From CAVZAB01 sp963773155 (GTDB lineage Bacteria > Pseudomonadota > Alphaproteobacteria > Rhizobiales > Beijerinckiaceae): a stretch of DNA of 64,000 bases. Below are positions 47,504-56,649 of this stretch, piece after piece (positions within the stretch are counted from its first letter, which is position 1; each line of letters opens with the position of its first letter). Both the position numbers and the translations under genes were made by a program. The notes beneath the pieces were generated by a model that was not told the DNA's origin, did no database searches, and saw only the letters and a list, made by a program, of their open reading frames with translations. The stretch is taken from NCBI GenBank assembly GCA_963773155.1, contig CAVZAB010000014.1, positions 12,793 to 76,792 on the forward strand, given 5' to 3'.

Positions 47504-48225
47504 GGGCTGCTCACCCCACGCTCACGGCCGAACCCTGCTGCTTCGGCAGCCACGATGTCGCGTGCCCGGTCGATGTCGAAAACGCGGGGCAACGCGATGC
47601 CATAGACTGGTTGGTGCTCGCTAACCAGCCACATGAGATAGTCACGCAGTCGGGCGAAGTTGATCGCGGCTCGTGCCAGTCTTTGCCCTGGCAACCAATA
47701 AAGGCCGGCCGTCACATGGCTGCCATCACGGCCACCCAGCTGCCGAATCCGGCCGTCCACGGCATCCAACGTCGCCCATAGCGGATTTTCGTCCTCGACA
47801 TTTTCGGTCAGGCCCAGCGCCACGCTGTCTTGCGCTAGGCCGGTAGCCGAATCCACAAAAAAGCTAAAATCCTTGACCGGCATGAACGAGTCGATCGTGG
47901 TGATTACCGTAGGAGCGCAGACCAGTCGATCGACTACCATTTGGAAACTGACGTAGGAGGAAGGAGTTGTGTAGATGATCAAATCAAGATCGAAATCTCC
48001 ACTATAATCGTGCAACCACCGGCGACAATCGTCGCTCGTCTCGTTGATGATGATCGTCAATCGTCGAATGCCGACGGCACGGAAACGTTCAAGTGCGTGG
48101 TAGATAAGAGGTCGTCCAGCCACTGGCACCATTGGCTTACTCTCCAGATAGCCATCGGCTCGCAAACGACTACCGGCGCCGGCGGCGATTATGCCTCCCT
48201 GGAGGACCGGACACGCGGTTATCAT
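47500..48225 (-). CDS. Nucleotidyltransferase (sugar/cyclitol-phosphate type)
   Basis: A 241-residue NTP_transferase-fold protein. The nucleotide loop is GGIIAAGAGSRLR (about 10-22) followed by SKPMVPVAGRPLIYHAL with the catalytic-type lysine K30. TTIDSFMP takes the place of the usual metal-binding LxGD motif. In this cluster the most economical role is CTP-dependent activation of inositol-1-phosphate to CDP-inositol for the CDP-alcohol phosphotransferase. It overlaps both neighbours by 4 bases. Confidence 0.86.
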   Translation of the reverse strand: MITACPVLQGGIIAAGAGSRLRADGYLESKPMVPVAGRPLIYHALERFRAVGIRRLTIIINETSDDCRRWLHDYSGDFDLDLIIYTTPSSYVSFQMVVDRLVCAPTVITTIDSFMPVKDFSFFVDSATGLAQDSVALGLTENVEDENPLWATLDAVDGRIRQLGGRDGSHVTAGLYWLPGQRLARAAINFARLRDYLMWLVSEHQPVYGIALPRVFDIDRARDIVAAEAAGFGRERGVSSP

Positions 48226-49040
48226 AGCAAGATTTTCAAGAGATCACGCAACTCGGTCACGTTGGCAAGAGCAGGCGGCTGCGTCGACGCCAGAGCTTCA
48301 GCGATCTGGGCGTCTTGGGGCGCGATCCAGATGAAGCCCAGCCCCGTGCGTCGAGCCCCCTCCCGATCCCGCGGCAATGAATCGCCAATGAATAATGTTG
48401 TCTCGGGCACCGCGCCGAGCGACTTTAGGGCAGCGCGGAAAATCGCCGGATCGGGTTTTTCGGCACCGATGCAGTAGCTATCCACCAGGACCGCGAACAG
48501 GGAAGCCAATCCGGCGCTGTGGCACACCGCTTCGAGATTGCCATAGAAATTCGAGACAACGCCAAGGTGATAGCGGTCCCGCAACGTCTCAAGGACCGGG
48601 CGATTGCGTGCGAAAGTAGTCATAGCGTCCAGAAGGAAACTCGAGGCTACACGCCGCCCGCGATTGCCACTGGCCCATTCTTTGGCGGTTCCCACCCTGT
48701 CAATTCCAAACCCGCGTCGTGCCAGTTCGACTTCAAGGTTGGCAACCAACGCGTCGACTGTACCGGAGAGACCAGTTGCAGGCGCCAGCCCTCCGACGAG
48801 CGGCCGATCGGCGAGGTAGAAGGCAGACGCAAAGGCATCGGCACTCATGTCCAATCCTTCGGCCTGATAAAGAGCGTAGAAGCGTTCCTTCCATGCCACG
48901 CCGTCGGCATCGAGGGTGCCGCCAAAGTCGAAGAGCAACGTTTCAATTGGCTCCGTTATCCGCCGTTCGTCCGCCCGCCGACCCGGCTCACAAAGCCCAT
49001 CGCCAATATCCCGCGAGCGCAACGTAACCTCGAAGTCCAT
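48222..49040 (-). CDS. HAD-family hydrolase
   Basis: A 272-residue haloacid-dehalogenase-type hydrolase. Motif I is LLFDFGGTLDADG (nucleophile D38; position +2 is G40 rather than D, unusual for a phosphatase). Motif II is GVVSNFYGN, motif III K in AEKPDPAIF, and motif IV FIGDSLPRD. The first 30 residues are extra and may mean a later start, but the ATG overlaps the MIPS stop (TAATG), arguing for it. The missing second Asp makes it less certain that it is a phosphatase. In context it could dephosphorylate an inositol phosphate. Confidence 0.85.
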   Translation of the reverse strand: MDFEVTLRSRDIGDGLCEPGRRADERRITEPIETLLFDFGGTLDADGVAWKERFYALYQAEGLDMSADAFASAFYLADRPLVGGLAPATGLSGTVDALVANLEVELARRGFGIDRVGTAKEWASGNRGRRVASSFLLDAMTTFARNRPVLETLRDRYHLGVVSNFYGNLEAVCHSAGLASLFAVLVDSYCIGAEKPDPAIFRAALKSLGAVPETTLFIGDSLPRDREGARRTGLGFIWIAPQDAQIAEALASTQPPALANVTELRDLLKILL

Positions 49041-50191
49041 TACGAACGGTCGGAATGCACTGCAACCTTCGCATAGCCGATCTCCTCCTCGGGAAGATCA
49101 AAAATGCGGTCATCGATGTAGGCGTTGCAAGCCTCTCGCGCAACGCTGTCACGCATTTGCTGCGGTGGGCTTTTCATATAATAGGCCGACGGCGCCTTCA
49201 ACGGACCAGCCTCGCCGCGCTCCAACGCTAGTTTCGCGCAGCGGATAGCGTCGATGACGACGCCGGCACTGTTTGGCGAATCCTCCACCGACAGCCGCAT
49301 TTCCAATTCAATCGGCGCATCGCCGAAGCCGCGCCCTTCCATTCGGATAAAACACACCTTGTTGTCGAGCTGCCACGGTACGTAGTCGGATGGTCCAATG
49401 TGTATGTCGCGCGCGTTGAGCCGTTCGTCTAGCTGCGATTGAACGGATTCCGTTTTGGAGATCTTCTTCAACTTCAGGCGGTTCCGCTCAAGCATGTTGA
49501 GGAAGTCGGTGTTGCCTCCAGTGTTGAGCTGATAAGTCCGGTTGAGGCCAACTCCTCGGTCGGCGAACAGTCGCGCCAAAGCCCGGTGCACAATAGTCGC
49601 CCCGACCTGGCTTTTGATATCGTCCCCGATTATCGGGACACCGGCGTCCTTAAATTTCTGCGCCCATTCGCTGTCCGATGCAAGGAATACGGGAACGCAA
49701 TTGATCATGGCGACACGGGCATTCAGACAAGCCTGGGCGTAATGCTTGACCGCCTGATCCGAACCGACAGGCAAGTAGCAAACCAGAACCTCGGCACCCG
49801 ACGCGCGGAGCCAGGCGGCGACGTCAGTCGGCTCAACATCGGCCGAGCGAAAGGCGACTTCCTCAGGATATTCGGACATGTGCGCCGCAACCCCGTCGAG
49901 CACCGGGCCAGCCTGTACGATTACGTTCGACACGGGTAAGGAGCTTTGGAAAATGCGTGTGCAATTTGGCTTAGCGAATATGGCTTCCTCCAACGGATGA
50001 CCGACCTTGCGTCGGTCAATGTCAAACGCCGCAACGAACTCGATATTGCCACAGCCATAGCCGCCAATGGACTGCCGCATGACGCCGTCAAGCGGAGCAC
50101 TCCGCCGATGACGGTAATATTCCACGCCCTGAACCAGCGCGCTGGCGCAATTACCAACGCCGGCGATGGCCACTTTGATGTCCTTTTGCAT
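49040..50191 (-). CDS. ino1: Inositol-3-phosphate synthase
   Basis: A 383-residue myo-inositol-phosphate synthase of the short actinobacterial/archaeal type, making inositol-1(3)-phosphate from glucose-6-phosphate with NAD. VAIAGVGNCASALVQGVEYY is the NAD site; LVCYLPVGSDQAVKHYAQA, GDDIKSQVGATIVHRALA and LNTGGNTDFLNML are strong family motifs carrying the catalytic lysines. It is the first gene of the minus-strand cluster and fixes its substrate as an inositol phosphate. MIPS is uncommon in alphaproteobacteria outside such clusters. Confidence 0.95.
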   Translation of the reverse strand: MQKDIKVAIAGVGNCASALVQGVEYYRHRRSAPLDGVMRQSIGGYGCGNIEFVAAFDIDRRKVGHPLEEAIFAKPNCTRIFQSSLPVSNVIVQAGPVLDGVAAHMSEYPEEVAFRSADVEPTDVAAWLRASGAEVLVCYLPVGSDQAVKHYAQACLNARVAMINCVPVFLASDSEWAQKFKDAGVPIIGDDIKSQVGATIVHRALARLFADRGVGLNRTYQLNTGGNTDFLNMLERNRLKLKKISKTESVQSQLDERLNARDIHIGPSDYVPWQLDNKVCFIRMEGRGFGDAPIELEMRLSVEDSPNSAGVVIDAIRCAKLALERGEAGPLKAPSAYYMKSPPQQMRDSVAREACNAYIDDRIFDLPEEEIGYAKVAVHSDRS

Positions 50192-51396
50192 GTCGCTACG
50201 GATGTCCTTCCAATCCTCAGGTCATTGATCTGCGACGCGTGCACAACCGTCATAGGCTACCAAAGACCTGCGAACTGCAATCGGCGCAAACGATAATTAT
50301 GCTTTGATAATATTCTGCCTGTCAATTGTCTGCAAAATTGGGCGTTAGCGACTTGATAAATCATAGGTTTGCGTGTGAAGCCGCTGAAGCCGCCTCCTTG
50401 CGGGACCTCCTATAGGCCGTGTCGAATGAGTATACATGACCTAAAGGGCCGGCCCGAGCGGTTGCGGACAAACATGGCCTCGCAGACTCTCGAGAATCTT
50501 GGAGAACGGCCGTCGAAAGCCGGCCAAGACCATCAGCGATTCGCCTCGCGTTACCTAGGGTCTATCCGCCTCAACGGTGCGCGGCGGTAAATCTCAAATC
50601 GAACGTGAAAAGCAAATAAGATGAGTACCGAAATTGCGCACCCGTCGAGGCCTAAAAGGTTTCCAAATTTCAGGGCGTTTTAAGTTAGACGAGCGTGCAA
50701 GGTGCCACGCGATGGATTGGGTTCGCTCACTTGTCAGCAAAATCGTGGTCACGCCCTTGGCAGCCCGGGGTCAAGTCAAATTGCGGTTTTGCGGAGCATT
50801 GGCTGATTGCTCAGCTTGCGTTATGCCTTCGCAAAGGCATCAAGGCGTTTCGCATGGCAAAAACGTTCGGAGACGCATGTTCGTCTGGACGCTCTGTTTT
50901 CGACAGGACACTCTGTTTTCGACAGATCTCAGCTCGCCGCAACCGGCCTCGAAACACAGAGTTCAACGCCCGAAATGCAAGCCTGTCATCCATCCGGTTT
51001 GCAACGGTTGGCGTGGGCCGCACCGACCCACCGCACCGCCAATTCTACGCACCGGCACGATTTGAACGTGTGACCTTTGCCTTCGGAAGGCAGTTCCTAG
51101 CATTTGTAAGCCGTAGCTTGTGTTTGCGCATGTTTGCGCAAGCAGCTCTTCAGGGCAGGACTTACAATGACGTAGCGATTCGCCGGATTCAGGGATGAAT
51201 TGGATTTGGCTCAGATATTCGATATCGGGTCTTAACCCCGTCCGGAATCGTGAGGGTCTTACTTATCTATCAAGGGAGCCGCGTCCTTGGGCCAACTGGC
51301 TGCGAGCGGTTAGATGCCGACGGTTCCAACGAAATATTCAAATATATCTTCGACAGCCAGAGCTTTCGCCCCAAGATCAAGAGGTGCAGCGGCCGG
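50192..51396. other. Intergenic region upstream of the inositol cluster
   Basis: No convincing gene. It holds the presumed promoter of the cluster near 50290-50360 (AT-rich), a 19-base tandem duplication (50887-50924) and a 10-base tandem repeat at 51121-51140. Many short frames exist but none has conserved features. Confidence 0.45.
50887..50924 (+). repeat. Tandem 19-bp duplication
   Basis: Two adjacent 19-base units (50887-50905 and 50906-50924), GGAC[GA]CTCTGTTTTCGACA, differ at one position. No other copies were seen nearby. Confidence 0.7.
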
Positions 51397-51525
51397 CTAA
51401 TCGTCAAAATAGTGGCGATATACACGCTCACGACGGCGCCGAACAGATATGCGGTCACGAATGAAATAGCCTATCGCTATGCCAATAAAAAAGGCGCAGA
51501 CGGCAACTAAAAACTCTGCACTCAC
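51397..51525 (-). CDS. Possible 42-aa single-span membrane protein
   Basis: A GTG-started frame encodes MSAEFLVAVCAFFIGIAIGY then FIRDRISVRRRR and a polar end. It has one hydrophobic helix followed by a strongly basic segment, the pattern of a real small membrane protein. No good ribosome site is visible, so the call is tentative. Confidence 0.3.
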   Translation of the reverse strand: MSAEFLVAVCAFFIGIAIGYFIRDRISVRRRRERVYRHYFDD

Positions 51526-51635
51526 GACAGTACCCGCGTCTGCGCCCACGCAAAGCCGCAAGTCGGTGTAGATGGCGGGGGGTCATAAAGAAAACCATTA
51601 GCTTTTTTGGTGATTTGAATCTTGGAAACGTCCGA

Positions 51636-52040
51636 CTAGCCGTAATTTATCGCGTTTGCGCTTTTCAGAAATTTTTCGAGCGCATCGATGTCCAACCCGT
51701 CGGGAAGACTTGCAAATCGTGGCCCCGTCAACCCGCGCATGATTTCTGCTTGCCGGTCCATTGGAACGTGGCCATAGCCGACAAAGGTTGTCGCTTCGCT
51801 TTCATGGCCCAAGCTTTGGCTCCAAACTTTCCATTCCTCGGGCGTACGGCAAAGGCGCTGACCCAAGCGGACCAACGTGTTTCGAAATGAGTGCGGATTG
51901 ACATAGGGGAGGCCCGCCGCCGCGAAGGCTTTTCGGAAAATTTGTCGAATTGGTTCGGCCGTACGCCACGGCTCCCGCGACAATCCTTGCACGGCGAAAC
52001 TCCGATCGGCGTCGTGGCAGATTCGCGTGCAATTACAGGC
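51636..52040 (-). pseudogene. Tyrosine recombinase (integrase) C-terminal fragment
   Basis: Only the catalytic C-terminal domain remains: the Arg in PHSFRNTLVRLGQRL, the His in SLGHESEATTFVGYG, and the tyrosine after it. The N-terminal core-binding part and the first catalytic Arg are missing. The segment before GLSREPWRTAEPIRQIFRK does not match the family. It marks this area as a former mobile element. Confidence 0.72.
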
Positions 52041-52204
52041 GCTTACCAAAGCAATTTAGACCGATACAAACCAAAAAGTCAACGGTATTTGTATCACTGT
52101 TTGTATTGCCTTCTCGATCAAGAGCGCTCTGCAATTTGCCGATACGCACGTTCGCTTGGGTCGAGTTCGAATGACCTTTTTGGGGGCAATGCTCTAAGAA
52201 GCTT

Positions 52205-52530
52205 TTAGGGCGATGCCCCCATAACTCGACTGCGACTTTACGCGATACGTTTTCGCTCCACGGCGCTCGCCTTCAACGACATAGGCCACTCCAATCGCTT
52301 CAAGCTCGCACCAGCTTACGACCTTTTTTCAGCACATCCTTGATCTGTGAAACATCCAGCGCCAATGCGTCGGCGATCTCAGTCACTGCAAACTTGCCCG
52401 ATCGCGAATTGCGCATGTAGGCGACCATGGCGGCAGTCAGGTTCGGTTTTCCGGAAGGGCTATTGGTAGGTGTAGTCCCACGGTTTGATGACGACGCCCT
52501 GCAGCGTCTGGCGGATGGGCCTCTCGACAA
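52205..52530 (-). pseudogene. Mobile-element protein fragment, frameshifted
   Basis: The segment MVAYMRNSRSGKFAVTEIAD then ALALDVSQIKDVLKKGRKLV looks like a winged-helix C-terminus. In another frame it continues as WCELEAIGVAYVVEGERRGA and YRVKSQSSYGG to a stop near 52207. It resembles the ends of phage-type primase/helicase proteins, but the rest is absent. Confidence 0.4.
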
Positions 52531-53139
52531 TGCGGCCCAGGCTGCTTTCGGGCGTGGTGGGCAGGCAGTTTCCCGCCTCGTCTATGACCCGACGGCTGCG
52601 AGGACGGCCAATAGCCTGCAGAATTTGCGACGCCATGAGCTTTGCTTCGAGGTTATGCTTAATGCCCCTCGCTTCGGGCCGTCTTGAACCAATACCGGAC
52701 CCTCCATGCCTCGAAGGACGAAGTACAGAGCTGACGACCACGTTGGCTCTCGAAAACTGATGCCGAATAAAACGGCCTTGTTGCAGTCCTTGAAGTCGTT
52801 TTCGAGAGCACTTCGTCGATAACGGTGAGGCAACGCCGTCCTCCGGCCTATTTCAGATCGCTTTTCAGGAGATCGTTCCGGGTGAACCATTCGGCGCCGT
52901 GAGAGCAGCGTGAGTGATGACCGATCTCGTCTCCTCGACACTCACCGAGTTTTCGGAGTGGCGTGACATTGCCGCTTGAAATCCGGCATACTTGTTGGTG
53001 CTGGTGACAGCCTCGTCACATTGCTTGATCGTTCTGCAGGCCAGCATGCCGCCGATGCGGAGAGGCGTCGGAAGTGTGCGAAGATTGCAGGCCATGATGG
53101 CCAAGTACAGGCACGCCCCCACGGTCTTGCCTGCCCCCA
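52531..53139. other. Degenerate mobile DNA without an assignable gene
   Basis: Several minus-strand pieces in different frames, such as LENDFKDCNKAVLFGISFRE and a P-loop-like EMGAGKTVGACLYL near 53130, suggest a broken ATPase or phage gene. They cannot be joined into one product. Confidence 0.35.
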
Positions 53140-53588
53140 TTTCTGGAGCCATGACGAGCCACTTCGGTCTTCCGATCTGCAGCGGGTTGTGCACTCCGAC
53201 TTGAAGCTCCCGGGGTCGAGGTCCTGCATGAGGTATAGCGCCGCCGCCGTAAGGACAACGGTCCTAGCCTCGACGTGCTTTGCCAGCTTGACCACCTCCT
53301 CGGCGGCTGTTTTCTCGAACCAGATGCCTGGCAACGTCCTATGCTTGGCGAGCACGCCGTTGGCAGCGCTCACAAGGCCGACCCACCTGGCATCCGCCGA
53401 AGCCCAGGCCTTACTGGCAGGGTGTCTTGGCGATGCGGGCCTCGACAAGGGGGCACAGGCTCGGCCTTAGTCACGCCGTGCTGCCGGGGATCGCCGTGTC
53501 GTCGAGCCCGAGATTTGTGGGCCGGGCGCAGCCGCCCAAACCCGTTGGCGGTCTCCCCGCACCCTCTCACGCTGCAAATTCTCGCCAT
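53140..53588 (-). pseudogene. Conserved hypothetical mobile-DNA protein, frameshifted
   Basis: The N-terminal zinc-binding motif is MARICSVRGCGETANGFGRL...AHKSRARRHGDP and continues in another frame as NGVLAKHRTLPGIWFEKTAA and VLTAAALYLMQDLDP. This matches a family found in rhizobial mobile regions. It is broken by at least one frameshift near 53440-53470 and truncated at its 3' end. Confidence 0.5.
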
Positions 53589-53793
53589 ATCTGGACACGT
53601 CCCTAAAACACAGAAACAGATTGTGATTTACTTGTGGTATTTTTGCAACACAAGGCTCTCAATAGTGCCTAGAATTCATCAAAGCCCCTTTTACGCCAGC
53701 CCTGCGTGAGGGGCCGATTACCCTACGTCCAGGCGCCCAGCGCTTTAGCGTAGCGGGCAGGGCGGCCCGGAGGTCGGCAACGAACCATTTCCG

Positions 53794-54319
53794 CTAGACG
53801 GCCGTGGTAGCGTCCAGCAAGCGGTAGACGCTGGCCCGACCAATGCCCAACCGCCTAGCATTCTCGCTACCACCGCGACCCTCGCCCCTCAGCCGCTTGA
53901 TCTGGTCGGCATTGATGACGGGCTTCCGGCCCCGGTAGACGCCAGCCGCCTTCGCCTTGGCGATGCCCTCAATCTGCCGCTCGTGCCGCAGGCTCGTCTC
54001 GAACTCCGCAAACACGCCTGTCCAGAAACGCCTTGCCCGCCGCCAAGGAGGTGTCGATGGGCTGATCGGTCGCCTTGAGCGCCACGCCCTTGGCCCGCAA
54101 CGCCTTTACGATATCCTGGAGGTCGCCAACGGAGCGGGCCAGCCGGTCAACCTTGGTGACCATCAGCGTGTCGCCTGTGCGGAGGAAGGTGAGAAGCGTG
54201 TCAACCTCCTTCCGGCCCTCATGGCTCGTGCCGGAAACCTTCTCCTCACGTATGACGGCGCGACCGGCCGCCTTCAGTTTCTCAACCTGCGTGGTCAGGT
54301 CCTGGTCCGTCGTGCTCAC
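53794..54319 (-). pseudogene. Serine recombinase (resolvase/invertase), frameshifted and 5'-damaged
   Basis: Resolvase-type catalytic domain: VSTTDQDLTTQVEKLKAAG (catalytic Ser retained), TGDTLMVTKVDRLARSVGDL and DQPIDTSLAAGKAFLD. The frame then breaks near 54005, with about 5 bases missing. FAEFETSLRHERQIEGIAKA and the HTH ending NARRLGIGRASVYRLL follow in another frame. The usual GYAR N-terminus is replaced by other sequence (54320-54335), which marks an element edge. Inactive as written. Confidence 0.85.
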
Positions 54320-54406
54320 CCATGAGACGCCGCGGACACCTTGATCTGTCGAAGGGCGTCATGGGATGCTGTCACGCAGGCAACTGCCATCGCAGAGGAG
54401 TACCGG

Positions 54407-55870
54407 ATGAATACGAAGTTGACTTTGCTAGCCCTGGGTCTTCTGACGGGCGTTGCGGCCGCGCCTGCCGCCGTCGCCCAAGGTGCTTCGCAGCCAATCA
54501 CCGAGCAGGAAGCACATTCTATTGGCGTCAATGCCTACCTCTACCTCTATCCGCTCGTGACGATGGATTTGACCCGGAAGCAGCTCACCAACGTCGAAGC
54601 AGGCAAGGAGGCGGGCCACGGTCCGATGAACACCTTTTCGAACTTCCCAGAGTTCCCTCCTGCAAATCTGAAAGTCGTCGTGCGGCCCAATTTCGACACG
54701 CTGTACTCGTCGGGCTGGCTTGATCTTACGAAAGAGCCCGTCATCGTTTCTGTGCCGGACACGGGCGGGCGCTATTATCTCTTGCCGATGCTCGACATGT
54801 GGACGGACGTCTTTGCTTCACCGGGATGGCGAACGACCGGGACGCAGGCAGGAAATTTCCTGGTCGCCCCGCTCGGGTGGAGACCGGACCTTCGGGATCG
54901 GTTCATCGATGAGTTCAAGCTGCCCAAGGATATTCAGCGCATTGATGCACCAACGCCGTACGTCTGGATCATCGGACGAACCAAAACCGACGGACCATCA
55001 GACTACGATGCGGTGCACAAGGTCCAGGCGGGATTTAGGATCACGCCGCTGTCGGACTGGGGCAAGACGCCGAAGCCAATCGATGTGAAGATCGATCCGA
55101 CGGTGGATATGAAAACGCCGCCAAAGGTACAGATCGACACGATGCCGGCGGGTCGGTTCTTCACTTACGCCGCCGAAATCTTGAAGCTTCAGCCACCCCA
55201 CCTCACCGATCAACCGATCATTGCGCAGATGAAACGGATCGGTATTGAGCCAGGCAAAGACTTCGACGTCGACAAGCTCGATCCGGCCGTGCGCAACGGC
55301 CTGTCGACTGTACCGGAGGATGCCCAGAACCTGATGGCGTGGAAAATTCCAACGCTCGCAAGGATTGCAAACGGCTGGTCTATGAACACCGACACGATGG
55401 GAGTGTATGGAAACTACTATCTCAAGCGAGCGATTGTCGCCCAGGTCGGCCTTGGTGCGAACCTGCCCGAGGATGCAATCTACCCTCTCAATCTCGCCGA
55501 CGATGCCGGCAAGCCCCTGGACGGCGAGAGCAACTATACGATCCATTTTGAGAAGAACACGTTACCGCCAGCAAGCGCCTTCTGGTCGATCACGCTTTAC
55601 GATCAGAAGGGCTTCCAAGTTGCCAACCCTCTCAACCGTTTCGCCGTTAGCAGCTGGATGCCTTTCAAGTACAACCCAGACGGCTCCCTCGACCTTTATT
55701 TTCAGAACGAAAATCCGGGCGCCGACAAAGAGGCTAACTGGCTGCCCGCACCTAAGGGTCCGTTCAACCTGACCATGCGTCTTTACGCTCCGAGGTCCGA
55801 AGCGCTCACCGGCAAATGGAACCCGCCGCCGGTCACGAAAAATCAGGCAGCAGCGCTGACAGCCCAATAG
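54407..55870 (+). CDS. DUF1254/DUF1214-domain exported protein
   Basis: A 487-residue protein with a signal peptide (MNTKLTLLALGLLTGVAAAP, cleavage near VAQ). An N-terminal DUF1254 (NAYLYLYPLVTMDLTRKQL, VVRPNFDTLYSSGWLDL) and a C-terminal DUF1214 domain (LPPASAFWSITLYDQKGFQV, DGSLDLYFQNENPG) follow. GAGGAG lies 7 bases before the ATG. The family is widespread and its role is unknown. The frame is intact despite the decayed surroundings. Confidence 0.92.
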   Translation: MNTKLTLLALGLLTGVAAAPAAVAQGASQPITEQEAHSIGVNAYLYLYPLVTMDLTRKQLTNVEAGKEAGHGPMNTFSNFPEFPPANLKVVVRPNFDTLYSSGWLDLTKEPVIVSVPDTGGRYYLLPMLDMWTDVFASPGWRTTGTQAGNFLVAPLGWRPDLRDRFIDEFKLPKDIQRIDAPTPYVWIIGRTKTDGPSDYDAVHKVQAGFRITPLSDWGKTPKPIDVKIDPTVDMKTPPKVQIDTMPAGRFFTYAAEILKLQPPHLTDQPIIAQMKRIGIEPGKDFDVDKLDPAVRNGLSTVPEDAQNLMAWKIPTLARIANGWSMNTDTMGVYGNYYLKRAIVAQVGLGANLPEDAIYPLNLADDAGKPLDGESNYTIHFEKNTLPPASAFWSITLYDQKGFQVANPLNRFAVSSWMPFKYNPDGSLDLYFQNENPGADKEANWLPAPKGPFNLTMRLYAPRSEALTGKWNPPPVTKNQAAALTAQ

Positions 55871-56041
55871 GCCACCTCAGGAGCGCCGACGCTGTGGTGT
55901 TGGCGCACCAAGCCTTCCTGGGGCCTGCGCACCTCAGTGGTGCACTGCCATCGGTCAGCCTCCTACTTCACCGCCGACCAATGTTCGGCCTCTGTCCGAC
56001 GCCGTCGGGCGGGCGGGCGGGGGAAAACCAGGCGGCATCGG

Positions 56042-56548
56042 CAGGACGGCGGTCGCTCTGAAGGTCGCGCGGGTGACATCGAACATTCGTTGTCGCTGGA
56101 GGCTTTTCGTGCCGTCCAGACGTGGGCCGGCGCCAATTGGCATGCGATCCGCAAGGACTTGCTGGCGCACCTGGCCCGGGCCCTACATGCCTATGACAAG
56201 ATTCGCATCTACCTCTCCGAAGGCTTAATCGATGAAGCGGTCCACGCCGTCGGCGATCGGTTTGGGCACGGCGCTCACGACGAAACCCTCATGCAGCTCA
56301 CCAGCGCGGCGCACGCGAGCCATCCCGAATGGGTGATCCGTCTCGCGATGCATCAGGCGAACAGCATCATGGACGCGAACCGGGCCGGACATTACACGCT
56401 TGCAGCCCAATGGCTGGAGAAGGCTGTGCTAGCGCACGAGGTTATGGGGCGCGAGGACGACTGGCGGGCCACCCTCGACGAACTGATCGAGCGGCACCGC
56501 CGCAAGTACAAGCTGCGACCATTGCTGGAGAGTTTGCGAGGGAAATAG
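56042..56548 (+). pseudogene. C-terminal remnant of a SWIM zinc-finger-type protein
   Basis: The conserved part is a helical repeat region ending HPEWVIRLAMHQANSIMDA, YTLAAQWLEKAVLAHEVMGR and HRRKYKLRPLLESLRGK, which resembles the C-terminal part of bacterial SWIM zinc-finger proteins. The N-terminal zinc-finger part is absent and the upstream frame (from 55937) is unrelated. Probably a remnant, though a short product from about 56100 is possible. Confidence 0.5.
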
Positions 56549-56649
56549 GGAAACGGAACTCCTATGCTTTGAGATTTCAATCAAATTGTTGACTGCTTGA
56601 TCTTCGAGTAGTTTCCGCAGGCAAGTTCGATGGGAGCGCCATCCGGAAA

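Noticed and set aside
51121..51140. Possible CRISPR-like or regulatory repeat TGTTTGCGCA x2
   Set aside because: Only two copies, no spacers.
50369..51198. Several overlapping plus-strand frames
   Set aside because: No conserved motif, and composition differs among frames; probably non-coding.
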